Below, piece by piece: positions 1 through 11,074 of a stretch of DNA of 64,000 nucleotides; position 1 is the stretch's first letter, and the number at the start of each line of letters is the position of its first letter. Position numbers and translations under genes: made by a program. The DNA comes from Plectrocnemia conspersa. Lineage: Eukaryota > Arthropoda > Insecta > Trichoptera > Polycentropodidae. The notes under the pieces are model-generated. The model saw only the letters and a list, made by a program, of their open reading frames with translations, was not told the DNA's origin and ran no database searches. The stretch is from NCBI GenBank assembly GCA_009617715.1, contig VTFK01000073.1, forward strand, positions 1,798,001 to 1,862,000, given 5' to 3'.

Positions 1-194
1 GATATTGTCTTTGGCGATGTTGTTGGTTAACCGATTGGAATTCGATGCTTGTTTAGTGCTATTTGACAAAGTGAGCGCTTGTGATTGGTTATTGTGCGGA
101 GATTTTCTTGGTAAATTAATGCATTTTCCATTATTTACGGATACCACAAGTCTTTGAACCCAATCCCCATGTTCTCCACAAGCCACTTCCATTA
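1..194 (-). CDS. ABCG1/ABCG4-like half-transporter, exon 4 (partial, runs off the window)
   Basis: This exon follows the nucleotide-binding domain of the ABCG protein. The minus strand has an acceptor (TTTTAG, AG at 196-195) and then reads in frame for 64 codons to base 1. Its first two bases complete the codon split by the previous exon, giving PADYVMEVACGEHGDW across the junction. That matches the PADF-VMEVASGEYGD segment of the ABCG1 family, which leads from the ATPase domain into the linker before the membrane domain. The remainder is polar and rich in Asn, Ser and Gln with no membrane segment, as expected for the cytosolic linker. The six transmembrane helices must lie beyond the left edge. 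The reading frame is exactly preserved at the junction, so the call is firm. Confidence 0.93.
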
Positions 195-801
195 CTAAAA
201 TGAATTTAAAATATCATTAGTATTGATTGAGAATAATTGTACTTACTGTGACAAAGTTATCAATTGTACCAACAATACCATGTGGTTGCATTTTTATCAC
301 CGTTTGAGGTAGATTAAAGTTATAAAACGTAACCACTTTAATCACAGTTAACGTTAGTATAATTAATGATTTCATCACAGCGAAGTATTGTACCAATAGC
401 AAAAAAAAATACAGCAATAAATGCTACTTATTTTAGAATATATTTGCATATAATCAAATATTTTGTCTTTGTGAACATATTGCCAAATTGCAAATCAATT
501 CTAAAATTGCATACTTCAAATAAAAACATATTTGAAGACAGCCGATTGTATAAAACAATGATTAAATAAAGCAATTTCTTGTTACGAATTTTTATTAGGA
601 AAATTTTCTTTTTTTTTTCGTTTTTAAGATATAAGTGTAATGTCATGAGCGGAGTATCCAAAAGACCCATAAGTGTCTATGATGAAAGTGTTATTAAATA
701 TATCAAGCAAATATTTAAAGATTTTAGTTAAAGATAATAAGACTGCCACAAATCATAAAATTTTCGAAAATAAAAATAGATTCTAAAATAACATATCTTA
801 C
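195..801 (-). other. Intron 3 of the ABCG gene
   Basis: A 607-base AT-rich intron with donor GTAAGAT (minus strand, from 801) and acceptor TTTTAG (AG at 196-195). It interrupts a codon after its first base. Open frames on both strands here are AT-rich and low in complexity, and I see no gene in them. Confidence 0.9.
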
Positions 802-1376
802 CATAATCAGCCGGGTTGTGATAGCTCGGACAATGTAAGCCCATAGATGAGAGGAACGGTACCAATCCAGGCACATTTCCTTTATATATACATTGACCTT
901 CAGCCAATATATGCAAATAATCAAACATCTCAAATAATCTAGCAGACGGTTGGTGAATTGTGCAAATAATCGTTCTACCACCCCGCGACAGCGTCTTCAG
1001 CAAACAAATGCATTGAAAACATGACGAACTATCTAAGCCTGATGTCGGCTCATCGAAGAACATAACCGGAGGGTTGTTGACAAGTTCCAATGCGATCGAC
1101 AGTCTTTTCCTTTGGCCTCCTGACAACTTGAAAGTCGTTGTGTCAGCGCATTCGCTCAATCCGAGAGATTCTATAATATCTACTATCACAGCCTTCTTTT
1201 CTGCGACTGTCAAATCCTTTCCCAGCTTCAGATTAGCGGAAACCATCATCGCTTCCTTGACCGTGAGATGAGGTAGTAAGCAATCGTCTTGCATGATATA
1301 ACATGATAATTTACGGAATCGTCTTAAGTTTCTATCTTTTCCATTGATTAACACAGATCCACTTAAGTGTTTAGTT
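802..1376 (-). CDS. ABCG1/ABCG4-like half-transporter, exon 3 (ATPase core)
   Basis: This 575-base exon holds most of the ATPase domain: one base completing a split Arg codon, 191 codons, then one base of a split Val codon. Numbered on the isoform starting at 15321, it shows the Q-loop (CYIMQDD, Gln about 173), the ABC signature (KLSGGQRKR, about 227-235), Walker B (VMFFDEP, about 248-254), the D-loop (SGLDS) and the H-loop (CTIHQPSA, His about 285). It ends in [20 protein letters not shown] and [19 protein letters not shown] are nearly identical to vertebrate ABCG1/ABCG4. Family members are half-transporters that dimerise and move sterols or other lipids. The insect substrate is not visible from the sequence. 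All catalytic residues are present, with no frameshift or stop. Confidence 0.97.
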
Positions 1377-1437
1377 CTGAAATAAAATATCACATATTAG
1401 CTACTGTAATTTAGTGATTGAATTATTTGTGACTTAC
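1377..1437 (-). other. Intron 2 of the ABCG gene
   Basis: A minimal 61-base intron. Minus-strand donor GTAAGTC starts at 1437 and the acceptor TTTTATTTCAG ends at 1377. It splits an Arg codon after its second base (AG|A), joining ILAGY to RTKHLSG, where vertebrate ABCG1 has GYRETGMKG. Confidence 0.95.
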
Positions 1438-1737
1438 CTATAACCGGCTAAGATGTTCATTAATGTACTTTTTCCGGCGCCGGATGGTCCCATAATGGCA
1501 GTGAGTTCACCAGATCTAAATTTTCCGTTGACGCATTTAAGTATCGTTTTGAAGCCTCGTTTTCTTCCTTCGGAAACTGAATATGACAAATTGATGAATT
1601 CAATGTCCACGGGCGGTCTTTCGGGTAGTTGACTGAGGGTGGTAAATGCTTTCTTTTGTCCATCTTCACTGTTGTTGTGCACTTTTCGAATGAGTATTCC
1701 TCCGGCAGCTCCATTGCAAATGTTGTTCTGTGATCCA
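1438..1737 (-). CDS. ABCG1/ABCG4-like half-transporter, exon 2 (Walker A)
   Basis: The exon is 300 bases: one base finishing a split codon, 99 codons, then two bases of the next. It starts [13 protein letters not shown], runs through a polar N-terminal stretch, then [14 protein letters not shown], the classic start of the ABCG1 ATPase domain, and ends with Walker A (GPSGAGKST, codons at 1490-1464) and LMNILAGY. The acceptor is a pyrimidine-rich TTTTCAG (AG at 1739-1738). The first ATG in this frame lies immediately before Walker A, too late to start a working protein, so translation must start in an exon further right that ends with two bases of a codon. Two candidates meet this rule, at 15191-15321 and 38647-38651. 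The open frame that runs through the acceptor to 1784 is intronic read-through, not a start. Confidence 0.96.
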
Positions 1738-2465
1738 CTGAAAAGAGATAAGAAAACCACATTATTTAATGGAACAGAATTCAATTAATTTAATTGAGTA
1801 TATTGCTCTATATAAGTCAATATTGGTTTCTTCATATACATAGCAACACAATAAACTACACAATTATACGAATTCTAACTTTGTTAATGTTGAAAAACAG
1901 TAAGTCATATACATATGTAGTCTCTTCAACTATCATTGTAAAACTAATATGTGCGTTCAAAATCGCAAAGCTTAAGAATATGTAATGCTGTGATAGGATA
2001 GACCTAATGATACTACTACCCGTCAGCCCCACTTCCAATTGCTAGAGCATGGTCGCCTGCTCGCGCTACAACAAGTTTCGAAGTTAACGCTATTTGTAAT
2101 ATAATTGTCGATAGATAGTGCCAATTTCGATATTAATAGTATTTAAACTATTTACATAAGCAGCGTTTGCACAGCTTTTGATAGCTATTGACTGTTTAGA
2201 CATATGGGTTTGACCGAGACGGTATAATATTTTTGCTTAGTAGTTTTAGTAAAAACTCCACTTTTAACTAGTCTCCTAAGCAAGCTTGTTTTAATCAGGT
2301 ATGCATATCAATTCACAGGTTTTGAAAGGAAAGATACTATCTAAATAAAAATCTTGTTGCGCAACCAAATACTTAAATGTAAATTATAATGTTTAAGTGT
2401 TGCAAGCAAATAAATTATGCCATTTTTTAAAAATATTTTTCAGAACTAATGGCAGAGTTTTTTTT
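1738..2465 (-). other. Start of the long 5' intron; nothing recognised
   Basis: AT-rich intron sequence directly upstream of exon 2. A slightly GC-richer patch at about 2005-2090 has no open frame or motif that I recognise. Confidence 0.6.
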
Positions 2466-2765
2466 TAATCTTCCGTAGTAACCTGACGGGCGTAAGCCTA
2501 ATGCGTTACAACAGGTTAAATCAGTATCGACTGGGTGCGTCAATCAGACATAAATAATACCCAGAAGTGTTAACTACCAGACTGAAAATCTGGAAATCGG
2601 TGACATATAAACTATTATGTATAATATAATTTATAATTAATAGATGTAACTTTGCAGTTGGGTCAGCTATTAATAATAGCGCATTTTTTTAAATCAAAAT
2701 TCGAGTCTTCTGCAGGGAACTGAGCCCGTAGCTTCTGGGCAGCTAGTCTAGGCCTTGTATACTGT
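2465..2765 (-). repeat. SINE-like repeat family B, copy 1
   Basis: Read on the minus strand, this segment aligns along its length with the copy at 13855-14200. Shared blocks are a GGGCTCAGTTCCC head region, AATGCGCTATTA, CACCGATTTCCAGA...TCAGTCTGGTA, TTTATGTCTGATTGAC, GTTGTAACGCATTAGG and a terminal CGGAAGATTAAA tail. It is diverged and sits inside the ABCG intron. Confidence 0.75.
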
Positions 2766-4485
2766 GCTATTCCAATCTTGCTTGACGACTGATAACTTAA
2801 GTAGTCAGTTAGAAGCCGAAAGAGCGGTTTGATAAAAGTTTATTGCACAAACTATTAAGTATATGTATGTACATTAAAATGCAGATGTTAGTATCGAATG
2901 TAGTTGAATAGTAATCGAATGAGAAGTCGTAGAGCAGTTATGGAAATAGAATCTCTCTGAAAGTCTCCGGTTCCTCGTCTCTCATCTAAGTCGATTTGGC
3001 CAGTCTTAAGACCACGTGTCACATCATTTAAATTGGTATTTCGAGGAAGTTTGGGTGAATGGGAGAAAAGGCTTATTTAGAACCAATTGCATTATTAATT
3101 AGCTTTGCTTCCGATCCATATCTAAGTGAAAGCCTAACTCAAGGTGGCCATTCCTAATAATTATAAAGAGTCCTACTTTTTCTAAATGCGTGTCTCAAAG
3201 CTTATGAAAAAGGGCTTTAAAGAGTATTGTGTGGCGTGTTTATTGTGTAATTCTTGGGTTTTCCGAAATGAAAATTATATAACCTAAACAAGTTAAGTTT
3301 AGGTAGCAGATATATCTATGATGATAACATTATATTATTTTATTTTAAAATCACGTAACTAAAAATCTCATACGTATATTATATTACGATTGAGAACGTT
3401 AACCCCACGCATTAAAAACCTATTTATAGAACGATCTTATGATACTTTATCGCATCCTTAATCATCTGACATTTACTAAGGAAATAAAAATGTTCATTCA
3501 TATCTTATAAGATCTATGTATAAATGTCTGCATATTATACACATTGTATTTAAATTAAATACTTAATAGTGGTATAATTCTTTTAATGCCACTAGCAATT
3601 GACTACAGCGAGGGTCGTTTTAAATTGACCCTATTAAATGTAATAATGTTTAATTTTTTTCTTTGTTATATCTTTTCCGAGAATTTTCACCGCAATAAAA
3701 ATATTTTATTAATATTTTTTTTAATTTTGGTCAAAATACCGCAAACAGAAGTTACGTAGTGTATGTATGTATCATTAGAACGAGGCGATGATAAACACGG
3801 AAACATTACACATCCAAAATGTACTGTACCAATGTTAGCACAAGTGTACTCTAACAGCGGTCAGTACCATGATAAGATATGTGTATGAACGCAATTCGCC
3901 AACATCTGCTACTAAAACGCATTCGTTGTAAATATTATATTTGTATATAAATGTCGACATTCTGTAGATACGGTAGATGTAGAATGTTGATCGAATTCAA
4001 AGTATTTGGAGCTTATATAAATAGAATAGGCGTAGAACTGATGGATTAAATGAAACGCGCCCACAAAGCGTGAAAAAATATAAATAGTACTCATAAAAAT
4101 ATACTAAAAATGCTACGGTAAACATTCACGCTAGGTTGTGAATATATGCTCACAAAAACATGGCCGAAAAAATAATTAATTCGCCTAGTGTGCGTTTATA
4201 GGTCAATCTGCTAGATATATAATAGTATGACAAGAAAGTTCGAGGATTGTAATTATATGACAATATTCAAGGCAATGTATTTAATTCTACTAGTTTAACA
4301 CGATGTGTTATAACGGAGTAAACACAATAAACTACAAGCAAGTAGTGAGACACCAGAGACCTGACTGAAATCAAGACTGTAAATTTCTGACATATATTTT
4401 ATTATTATAAAAGTATCACGGTTAAAAATCAACAGATATTACAATGTAAACGACGTAATTCGGGTTTATTTTAATTGTTTATCAC
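2766..4485. other. Intronic AT-rich stretch, nothing recognised
   Basis: No coding-quality frame, repeat copy or strong inverted repeat was seen. A slightly GC-richer patch at about 2930-3010 has no recognisable motif. Confidence 0.5.
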
Positions 4486-4489
4486 TATA

Positions 4490-4695
4490 TTCATCTGTGA
4501 GATAAAGGAAATTTAGGAAAACTTAATATGAGATGGTCTATCGGAAGTATAATTATGAATTAATAATCACTAATTTTGATCTCTCAGACACAAAAGAAAT
4601 TAAAAAAAACCACTATCGTTTTTATGGGATTTAAATCCAGGTTTTTAAAGGTATTATTCACCGACTTATATCACTAGTCTATCGCGCTAGTAATG
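4490..4695 (-). repeat. tRNA-derived SINE family A, copy 1 (degenerate)
   Basis: On the minus strand this reads TAGACTAGTGATATAAGTCG, then CCTGGATTTAAATCCCAT, matching the box A and box B regions of the 13.55 kb copy, followed by the same body (CAGAATTAGTGAT-like and AGATTAAG-like blocks). Box B has lost its TTCGA core (now TTTAAA), so the copy is not transcriptionally competent as a tRNA gene. Confidence 0.7.
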
Positions 4696-5030
4696 CTGGT
4701 ATAACGTATGTATTAGGATCGCATGCCTTGCGAAGAGTAATGTAAGATAAACGACTGTCTGCTGCGCCAGATTAATTGAGAAGGCAATATTTTTTTCTTT
4801 AGCGTCGTATAGGATTATTTCATTTAGCATTCAAACCTTAGTATATATGGTATCAGTCATTACCTTATACCACTGGTAAATGATGTTCATATTTTAATTA
4901 GTATTAGATTAGTAGAAAACTTGATATTTGATATGAACACATTTATTAGGATTTTAAAACGAATTAATAACAAATACATAATTAGGATTCTGTTCGAAAC
5001 CTTTCTAGCATTAGTCCTTTAATCGACAGT

Positions 5031-5336
5031 ATGTATAGTCTATTTTATATTTATTTTTATACAAGTTGTTTTTATTTTTTAATTATATTTTTTTTAATCG
5101 CACAAATGACACCGCGCGATTATGACGGCGTACATATCACGGTGCGCGATTATGATGGCGTACATATCACGGTGCGCGATTATGACGGCGCACTTATGTC
5201 AGGGCGCTGTTGCTCAGCGCGCAAAGGACGAGACCCATTTAAACTAGCGGTTAATATGTGGCAGATGAAAAAATACGAAATGTCAATTATGCGTCAAGCC
5301 GACGAGAAAAGAGATGGCTCATCAATTAAAATTTGA
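5031..5336 (+). CDS. Open frame with in-frame decapeptide repeats, unrecognised
   Basis: A 101-codon frame from a genuine ATG. Residues about 3-24 are hydrophobic and aromatic and could be a membrane segment, but they come from plain AT-rich DNA. From residue 26 the composition changes abruptly to GC-rich. Three tandem decapeptides follow (RDYDGVHITV twice, then RDYDGALMSG), then a basic, Cys-containing stretch (RCCSARKGRD) and a charged tail. The repeat period of 30 bases keeps the frame. The likeliest reading is a minisatellite or a mobile-element fragment that is fortuitously open. A small gene starting at the ATG at 5106 cannot be excluded. I recognise no family. Confidence 0.25.
   Translation: MYSLFYIYFYTSCFYFLIIFFLIAQMTPRDYDGVHITVRDYDGVHITVRDYDGALMSGRCCSARKGRDPFKLAVNMWQMKKYEMSIMRQADEKRDGSSIKI
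5114..5203 (+). repeat. 30-bp minisatellite, three units
   Basis: The unit starts GCGCGATTATGACGGCG. Units lie at 5114-5143, 5144-5173 (one C-to-T difference) and 5174-5203 (first 17 bases identical, then diverged). It is strikingly GC-rich against its surroundings. Confidence 0.92.
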
Positions 5337-5339
5337 ATA

Positions 5340-8300
5340 AATCACCTAAATATTTTAAATTTAATTTCCTAAAAAAACCTTTTGCATGAGACAGTCATAA
5401 AAGCCTGTTCACGCAAGTTAGAAATTTAAAAGCTTGAACTGCCTATTAATCGGCGCCACATTAGATCGCAAAAATACAATTAAAAGCAGTATTTTTTAAT
5501 ATAAAATATTACCTTATTTTTTTGTGGCAAAACCAGAACGTTCAAAATAATCAAAAGTGAATTCTAATCGACAACTTCAAAGGTGACAAGTAAAACTCAT
5601 TAAGAATATGGCGAATTCATTCATGATATCGTTAGCTAATGTATAATATGTATATTCGGCTCGGTAATTATTGCGCAGACATTGATATTAAGCTGTTATT
5701 AAAGTTTATAATAAACAAAATAGATGTCACTGATTTACAGAATTTGATTTTAGTCTGATGTCTAACTACTTTCCTATACTTTTTTGGTTGATAATCATAA
5801 AATGATAACCACACATAACCATCTACGATGATAGATGTAGACTGCAATTATTCAATCTTCAACATTGTAGAGGATTGAATAATTTTACATAGAAAATTAG
5901 TAAGTGTTAATTTGTATATATATTTTTTATATTACAAAGTAAAGTATAATAATGGCGCTTTGTGTCAATAACTTTGATTTAGTGATGAATCATTTCATGA
6001 TTCCAGTACATATTTGTCATTGTATGACTAAGTCCCAATCAGTAGATTATATAATGTGATCCATTAAAACAATGATCATTGTCTTTAAGATGCAAAGGGC
6101 AAAAATATTTTTTTATAATTAATTTGTTTATATGTATCATATATCGGTGGCCTTCTAGATTTATCCGGTTGTTTTTTATCTTCGTTATTTTTACAGAACA
6201 GAATCAGTTAAAACATTTTGCTGTATTTCTTTTAATAACAATGGAGATTTTTATAAATACTTTCTTAATGCATAATGTTTATTAATAAGCATTTAATCGA
6301 TTTTAATATTATTTTACGCTCAAAATATTTAAGATTAGTCCCGGAATTTTTTTATCACATTTCACACATTGATCCTAAAAAATATATACATACATACAAT
6401 CATTTGTATATCATAAAGTAAAACATGACACATCCGATTCGATACGATTCTCGAATTACCGCAGTATCTGAGGAAGTCTATGTATTATAGATCATGCGAA
6501 AAACGAATTTCGCAAGGATCACGTCCCACGCGAAATTCGAGAATATGACGTAAACAAAGTGAGAGGAATGAGGCCCTTACCGAATTTGCAAATCATAAGA
6601 TAAATAAACGTCGATTAAGATACAATATTACATCCATACACTGATGTAATTTATTCGGGGTAGTTCGTTATTGGGGTGCACGCTTTTGTGTTTGGTTTGG
6701 AAAGCAAATGTGTGAGGCGCAGTTTCCGCGAATTACGTTTCATATGCTTCGGATGACGTGTTTGTTTCGGGAATTCGTTTTTTTCCTTTTGGGAAATTAT
6801 ATAGGGATGTGCGGAATAGATTAATTTGCAAGCTCTAAATTAATTCGTGGAATAATCTCGGTAAATACTCAATGAAGCTTCTGAATTAATTATTCAAGCA
6901 AAAGATTGAATGATTAATATTACAGATCTATAAATTTATAAATTTTTAATTATTATAGGAATAGATTTAAAATACTATTCTTTTTCTTATTATTGTGGTA
7001 ACCATATTAATATAACAGACAAAACTAAATTGCTCTCCCCTACATATTATCAACACATTTAAAACGTGAGTTGACATACAATACATTCAAATATCATACA
7101 CTAATACTACTTTACCATCTTCCGCAAATAATTTCAAAATTTATAGTAGATCAAAATAACTACATAATGGTTGTTTACTATATTTTAATTATTTAATAAA
7201 TTGACGCATTTAAGATCTAAAAAAAAGCGGCAAAAAACAACTGTATGGTAACCACAGAACAAAGAATATAGTAATAGTAGCTAAGCAAAGTGTGCATAGA
7301 AGAGCGATGAGGTACAAAGAGTAAAAAATATAGTTAGCATAAGACTATCATCTAGTCGCTCTACTATAAGAGGAGCTAAAAATATTGTTTTACCCTTTGA
7401 TATGCAAACATTAAAAATATACCATTAAATTTTAATGCAACTCTTTTTTAATGAGTGTAATATTATTATTCACATATATTTAAAAATGTTATTAGCATAT
7501 ATTTTGCAGTGGCGTTTTTAGAGCCCCAGTGCAATTTATATTTATAGTTTTTCGAAAATTATTTATAAGTAAGTTTAACATTAAAAAGTAGGTGTGTTAC
7601 AGCATTTATAAGCTTCATTTATAAATAAATGTTATTTTCAATATCATCCACTAGCTCTACGAAATAATTTTGAGTGTTCTCTAATTTTTGGTAGTCTTAA
7701 ATTCGTACGACCTCAGGAAATACATATAGCTCCTGAAAGAATTATAAAAAAATAAATATACAAGGTTCAATAAATGCTTAAAAATGATTTTAATCCAGAT
7801 ATTAAATAAAATAAAAATATTATTCTGTCACCGTTTGGAGATTCAGACACATTTAACAGGCTTCAGGATACATTTTTAATTTTCAATAAAGCATACTGAG
7901 CTTGTTATTGTTAAGAACGTATATTTTTTTAATAGTTAAAGAAAAGTCACAATATAGGAAAATCTTAAACTAGAACATTTAAATCTTGTCTCCATTACCT
8001 TTGTGTAGATATACATATTTTTTAATACTTCCTTCAATCTTAAACGATGGCTCGTGCTAAGATCCTCTTATATAAAAGGCGCAGATCAGGGTTGACAATC
8101 TAAATGCGTATTTAAAGACGTAAACCTATTCAGTACGACACCTGTCAAGGCTGTTTTAGTAATTGCGGACGCACTTAGGGTCACTGCATATATTGTACTA
8201 TAAAAGCAACGTACTACGTTGTATATAAATGTCTATGATTAGTTATCCGCGTAAACTATTAAAAAAATATGATATTTAAACTAGAATCAAATTACAAATT

Positions 8301-9595
8301 TGCCCTAATTATAATCAATTACACAATAGTATTATTTGATTAATATGTATAGCAATCAACCAATTATTATTAATAATTTTTAGATCGATTTGTATTATAA
8401 ACAATGAACGTTTAATGGGATATTTATTTTTATTACTCTGGCATTCGTGATGATGATTCACCAATTAATATATTTAAAGCAAATGCAAGTTACGATAAAA
8501 ATATAATGTGAATCATATGTATTTGTTCGCAAAAAACTATTACAATCGAATAATAAGCTCGAGGTAAACTTTGTGCTTTGTCTCAAATCTCAGTCTAAAA
8601 ACTCCAGTCATTGTCAGCTTCATACAAATTGCGATATAGGTGTGATAAATCACGTTTATTGCATTTATAAGGAGTGCCCAGCAATATAAATATATTTGAT
8701 AACATGCATTGATCGACAAAAAAAATCAGTATTCTTAAACATTATCTGGTTATCTAATAATGCAACTAATAATAAAGAAGTACATTGGCTATTTCTCATA
8801 TATTTGTATTATCTTGGACATACTACTACTATTTCAATAAATAAACTATAAAATTCACAATAGTAAGAAAGTAATCATGACTTTGATACTGATGATAAAT
8901 TATCACGATATCAAGATATTACTGATTTTTGAAATGCAATATGTATTGTACAATAGAATAAAGATGTGCGGTTGTAAAAATATGTATTATTCATTTACAA
9001 TACAGATTATCTTTTTATTTTATTAATTATGTAAATTTGGGATTCTCGTTTGCTTTTGAGAATCTCAATGCCGTCATATGACTAATGTAATTGATAGTGT
9101 TTTATTCACCGGTATTATTAGTATCACTCCCTTTCACTTCTGTTTGAGTGACAATAGAAACGATATCCGATACGATATGACACGAAACGATATAATTCAA
9201 GCATTGAAAATCTGGATAATTTGAATCGCGATCAAACTACTCCTCGATGTTTATAGGATCGAAATTTTTAAAGCATTTTACAGTTTTCATTATTCTGCAT
9301 ATTTCAGATATATCATTTAAAAATAAGCTTTTCTACGATTGAACAAGTGTTACTGGCTTTACTTTTGACCAACATTGTACTATCTATATATAGCATCGAC
9401 ATTTTTTCCAAAGTCTATTATTGCTTACTAATATTTTTAAGTCAGTTCAAACACAAACCATTAATTATCCAACAATAACATAATATGGACTTGCCTCAAT
9501 TTCAAAATCAAAGGCTCATATAGGGAATTCAATGGAGACATTCATTAAACGATTTTTGAGAATAAAGATATTAATAAAAATGTGCTAAGTGACTT
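5340..9595. other. Long AT-rich intronic stretch with one notable inverted repeat
   Basis: No coding-quality frame was seen. An 11-base perfect inverted repeat (ATTCTCGAATT at 6447-6457, complement at 6534-6544) encloses a second one (CGAATTTCGC and GCGAAATTCG). A GC-richer patch at 6650-6790 and a cluster of ACGATAT-like words near 9155-9195 are not assigned. Confidence 0.5.
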
Positions 9596-9605
9596 GAATG
9601 GCGGC

Positions 9606-9769
9606 CGGTCAAAAGAGCGTGCGTCAAATGAGCGCCGTCAAATGAGCGCTGCAACATAAACGCTGCGTCAAAGCGCTTAACAAAGTAGCGCTGTGACAAA
9701 ATCGCGTACGTCAAATGCCCAGACAGTCATATGAGCGCTTGAAAAAAGAGGGCACATCTTAAAAGCGCC
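9606..9769 (+). repeat. Degenerate GCGTCAAATGAGCGC tandem array
   Basis: About eleven variants of a 14-16 base motif follow one another: GCGTCAAATGAGCGC, CGTCAAATGAGCGCT, GCAACATAAACGCT, GCGTCAAAGCGCTT, AACAAAGTAGCGCT, GTGACAAAATCGCG and so on, ending at AAAAGCGCC. The array directly abuts a long hairpin (9783-9846). Arrays of this kind occur at the termini of some DNA transposons. I cannot name the family. Confidence 0.7.
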
Positions 9770-9782
9770 AAAATAGTTCGAG

Positions 9783-9846
9783 AAAATCAAGTAATGAATA
9801 TTTTAAGAATTAGGTATAATTCCTAAAATATTCATTACTTGATTTT
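9783..9846 (+). repeat. Near-perfect 30-bp hairpin
   Basis: Left arm 9783-9812 and right arm 9817-9846 are reverse complements with one mismatch and a 4-base GGTA loop. The arms begin AAAATCAAGTAATGAATATT. It lies 14 bases after the GCGTCAAATG array, so the two may be parts of one fold-back element. Confidence 0.9.
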
Positions 9847-9849
9847 AAA

Positions 9850-10795
9850 TAATAAATATACCTTCGAATGTATGTATAAACAGAAAAAAAACAACTGTTT
9901 ATTGCAAAAGATGTGCTGAATATGTTGTTTAGAAATTTATAAAGATTAGTTTATTAATAAATTAGGTAACTAATATGTTTTAAATAAAATATACAAAATT
10001 GGCAAATAAATGTTTATCATAATCTTTGGACACAGCTCAAATAATTCTGATGCTGTCGAACACAAATACAGTGTTCCACATATTTTATCTCAAATAAAAA
10101 AAAATGTCTCGGCAATATCAACTATTTTTTTATCAGACAGCTTAAAACAAACGTTAGAGTTGTTCCAACACTAGATAGTTATGTGTAAAAATTACTGAGA
10201 GATCTGTTGACTAAATAGTAAAAGTAAACTTACGTCAAAATAAATAAATTTATAATTTTATAGATAGGGATATATATATATATATGTATGTGTATACATT
10301 TATACATTATTTACCTTTTTTATGTAAGAATAAAGCTAGATAAAAAAAAAAACATATGTATGTATAATTATCAATATGATTTCAAGTTTTTTTTAGAAAT
10401 ACAGTGTAAAATGTCATTGATTTTTATATAGGAATACTAAATATTGTAGTATTTCTATTTTTAGCACAGTTCCTATAAAGTTTGCTGGGAATTTCATTAA
10501 CTTAAAATTCAAGTCACATCAATATTTAAATATGGGAAATTACTTTTAACTGCTAGTTTTTACACAATACAGAGATTATGGAAGAACTAAGTTTATAGTG
10601 CTACTTAAGCGTTTTGTTATCGAAATACCGTTGGTAATATATGTACATATATTATTTTTTATTTGGTTGGTTTATTTTGTTACACATTATATTTAATATC
10701 CCCACAATAATATCTAGTAATCTAATTTTGAACTTTAAAAAATATATATTTAAAATCCGTTATATTCTATACATATTATTAGGTATAATATCTCA
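9850..10795. other. AT-rich intronic stretch, nothing recognised
   Basis: Contains a short TA run near 10268-10284 and several A or T homopolymers. No gene seen. Confidence 0.5.
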
Positions 10796-10804
10796 AACAA
10801 TTTA

Positions 10805-11070
10805 CATCTGTCAACAACAGCGACTGGCACGAGACGAACAGCATTTATTTGCATAAACGTCTGAGATGCCCAACAAAGAGATTCTCCGCTTTTGTCCCAT
10901 CTTTCGCGAATTTTCCAGCCGCGGGTCCCTATTGATCGACTGGGAAATTCTAACATTATACGTGTAAACTAGGTCACCGCTCCCCCTCAGAGCAAGGTCT
11001 GACCGAAACCCGGTTTTCTCCCACGAATCCCGGTTAACCCTTGGCAAAGCTTTACCTGAACAAGTTAACA
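10805..11070. other. GC-rich island in the ABCG intron, function unknown
   Basis: The base composition rises sharply here, with CpG-containing words (CAGCCGCGGGTCCC, CCCGGTTTTCTCCCACG). The minus strand is open for 86 codons (11071-10811) and the plus strand for shorter runs, but neither translation is recognisable. A strong minus-strand donor (TTCAG|GTAAAG, exon side ending at 11056) follows an ATG at 11071, but that start would leave phase 1, which does not fit ABCG exon 2. An octamer-like ATGCAAAT lies near 10845-10855. It could be an enhancer, a non-coding exon or an old transposon piece. Confidence 0.4.
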
Positions 11071-11074
11071 TAAG

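Noticed and set aside
728..981. Minus-strand frames extending past the exon 3 donor and overlapping it in another frame
   Set aside because: They run through the GTAAGAT donor into intron or are out of frame with the ATPase. The spliced frame explains the region.
1074..1271. Plus-strand open frame over ABCG exon 3
   Set aside because: It is the antisense shadow of the conserved ATPase exon, with no independent start context or domain.
1460..1762. Second minus-strand frame over exon 2
   Set aside because: Out of frame with Walker A and family sequence; a shadow.
11056..11071. Third ABCG first exon starting MLTCS with donor GTAAAG
   Set aside because: The donor would leave phase 1, whereas exon 2 needs phase 2, so it cannot be a coding start exon for this gene.
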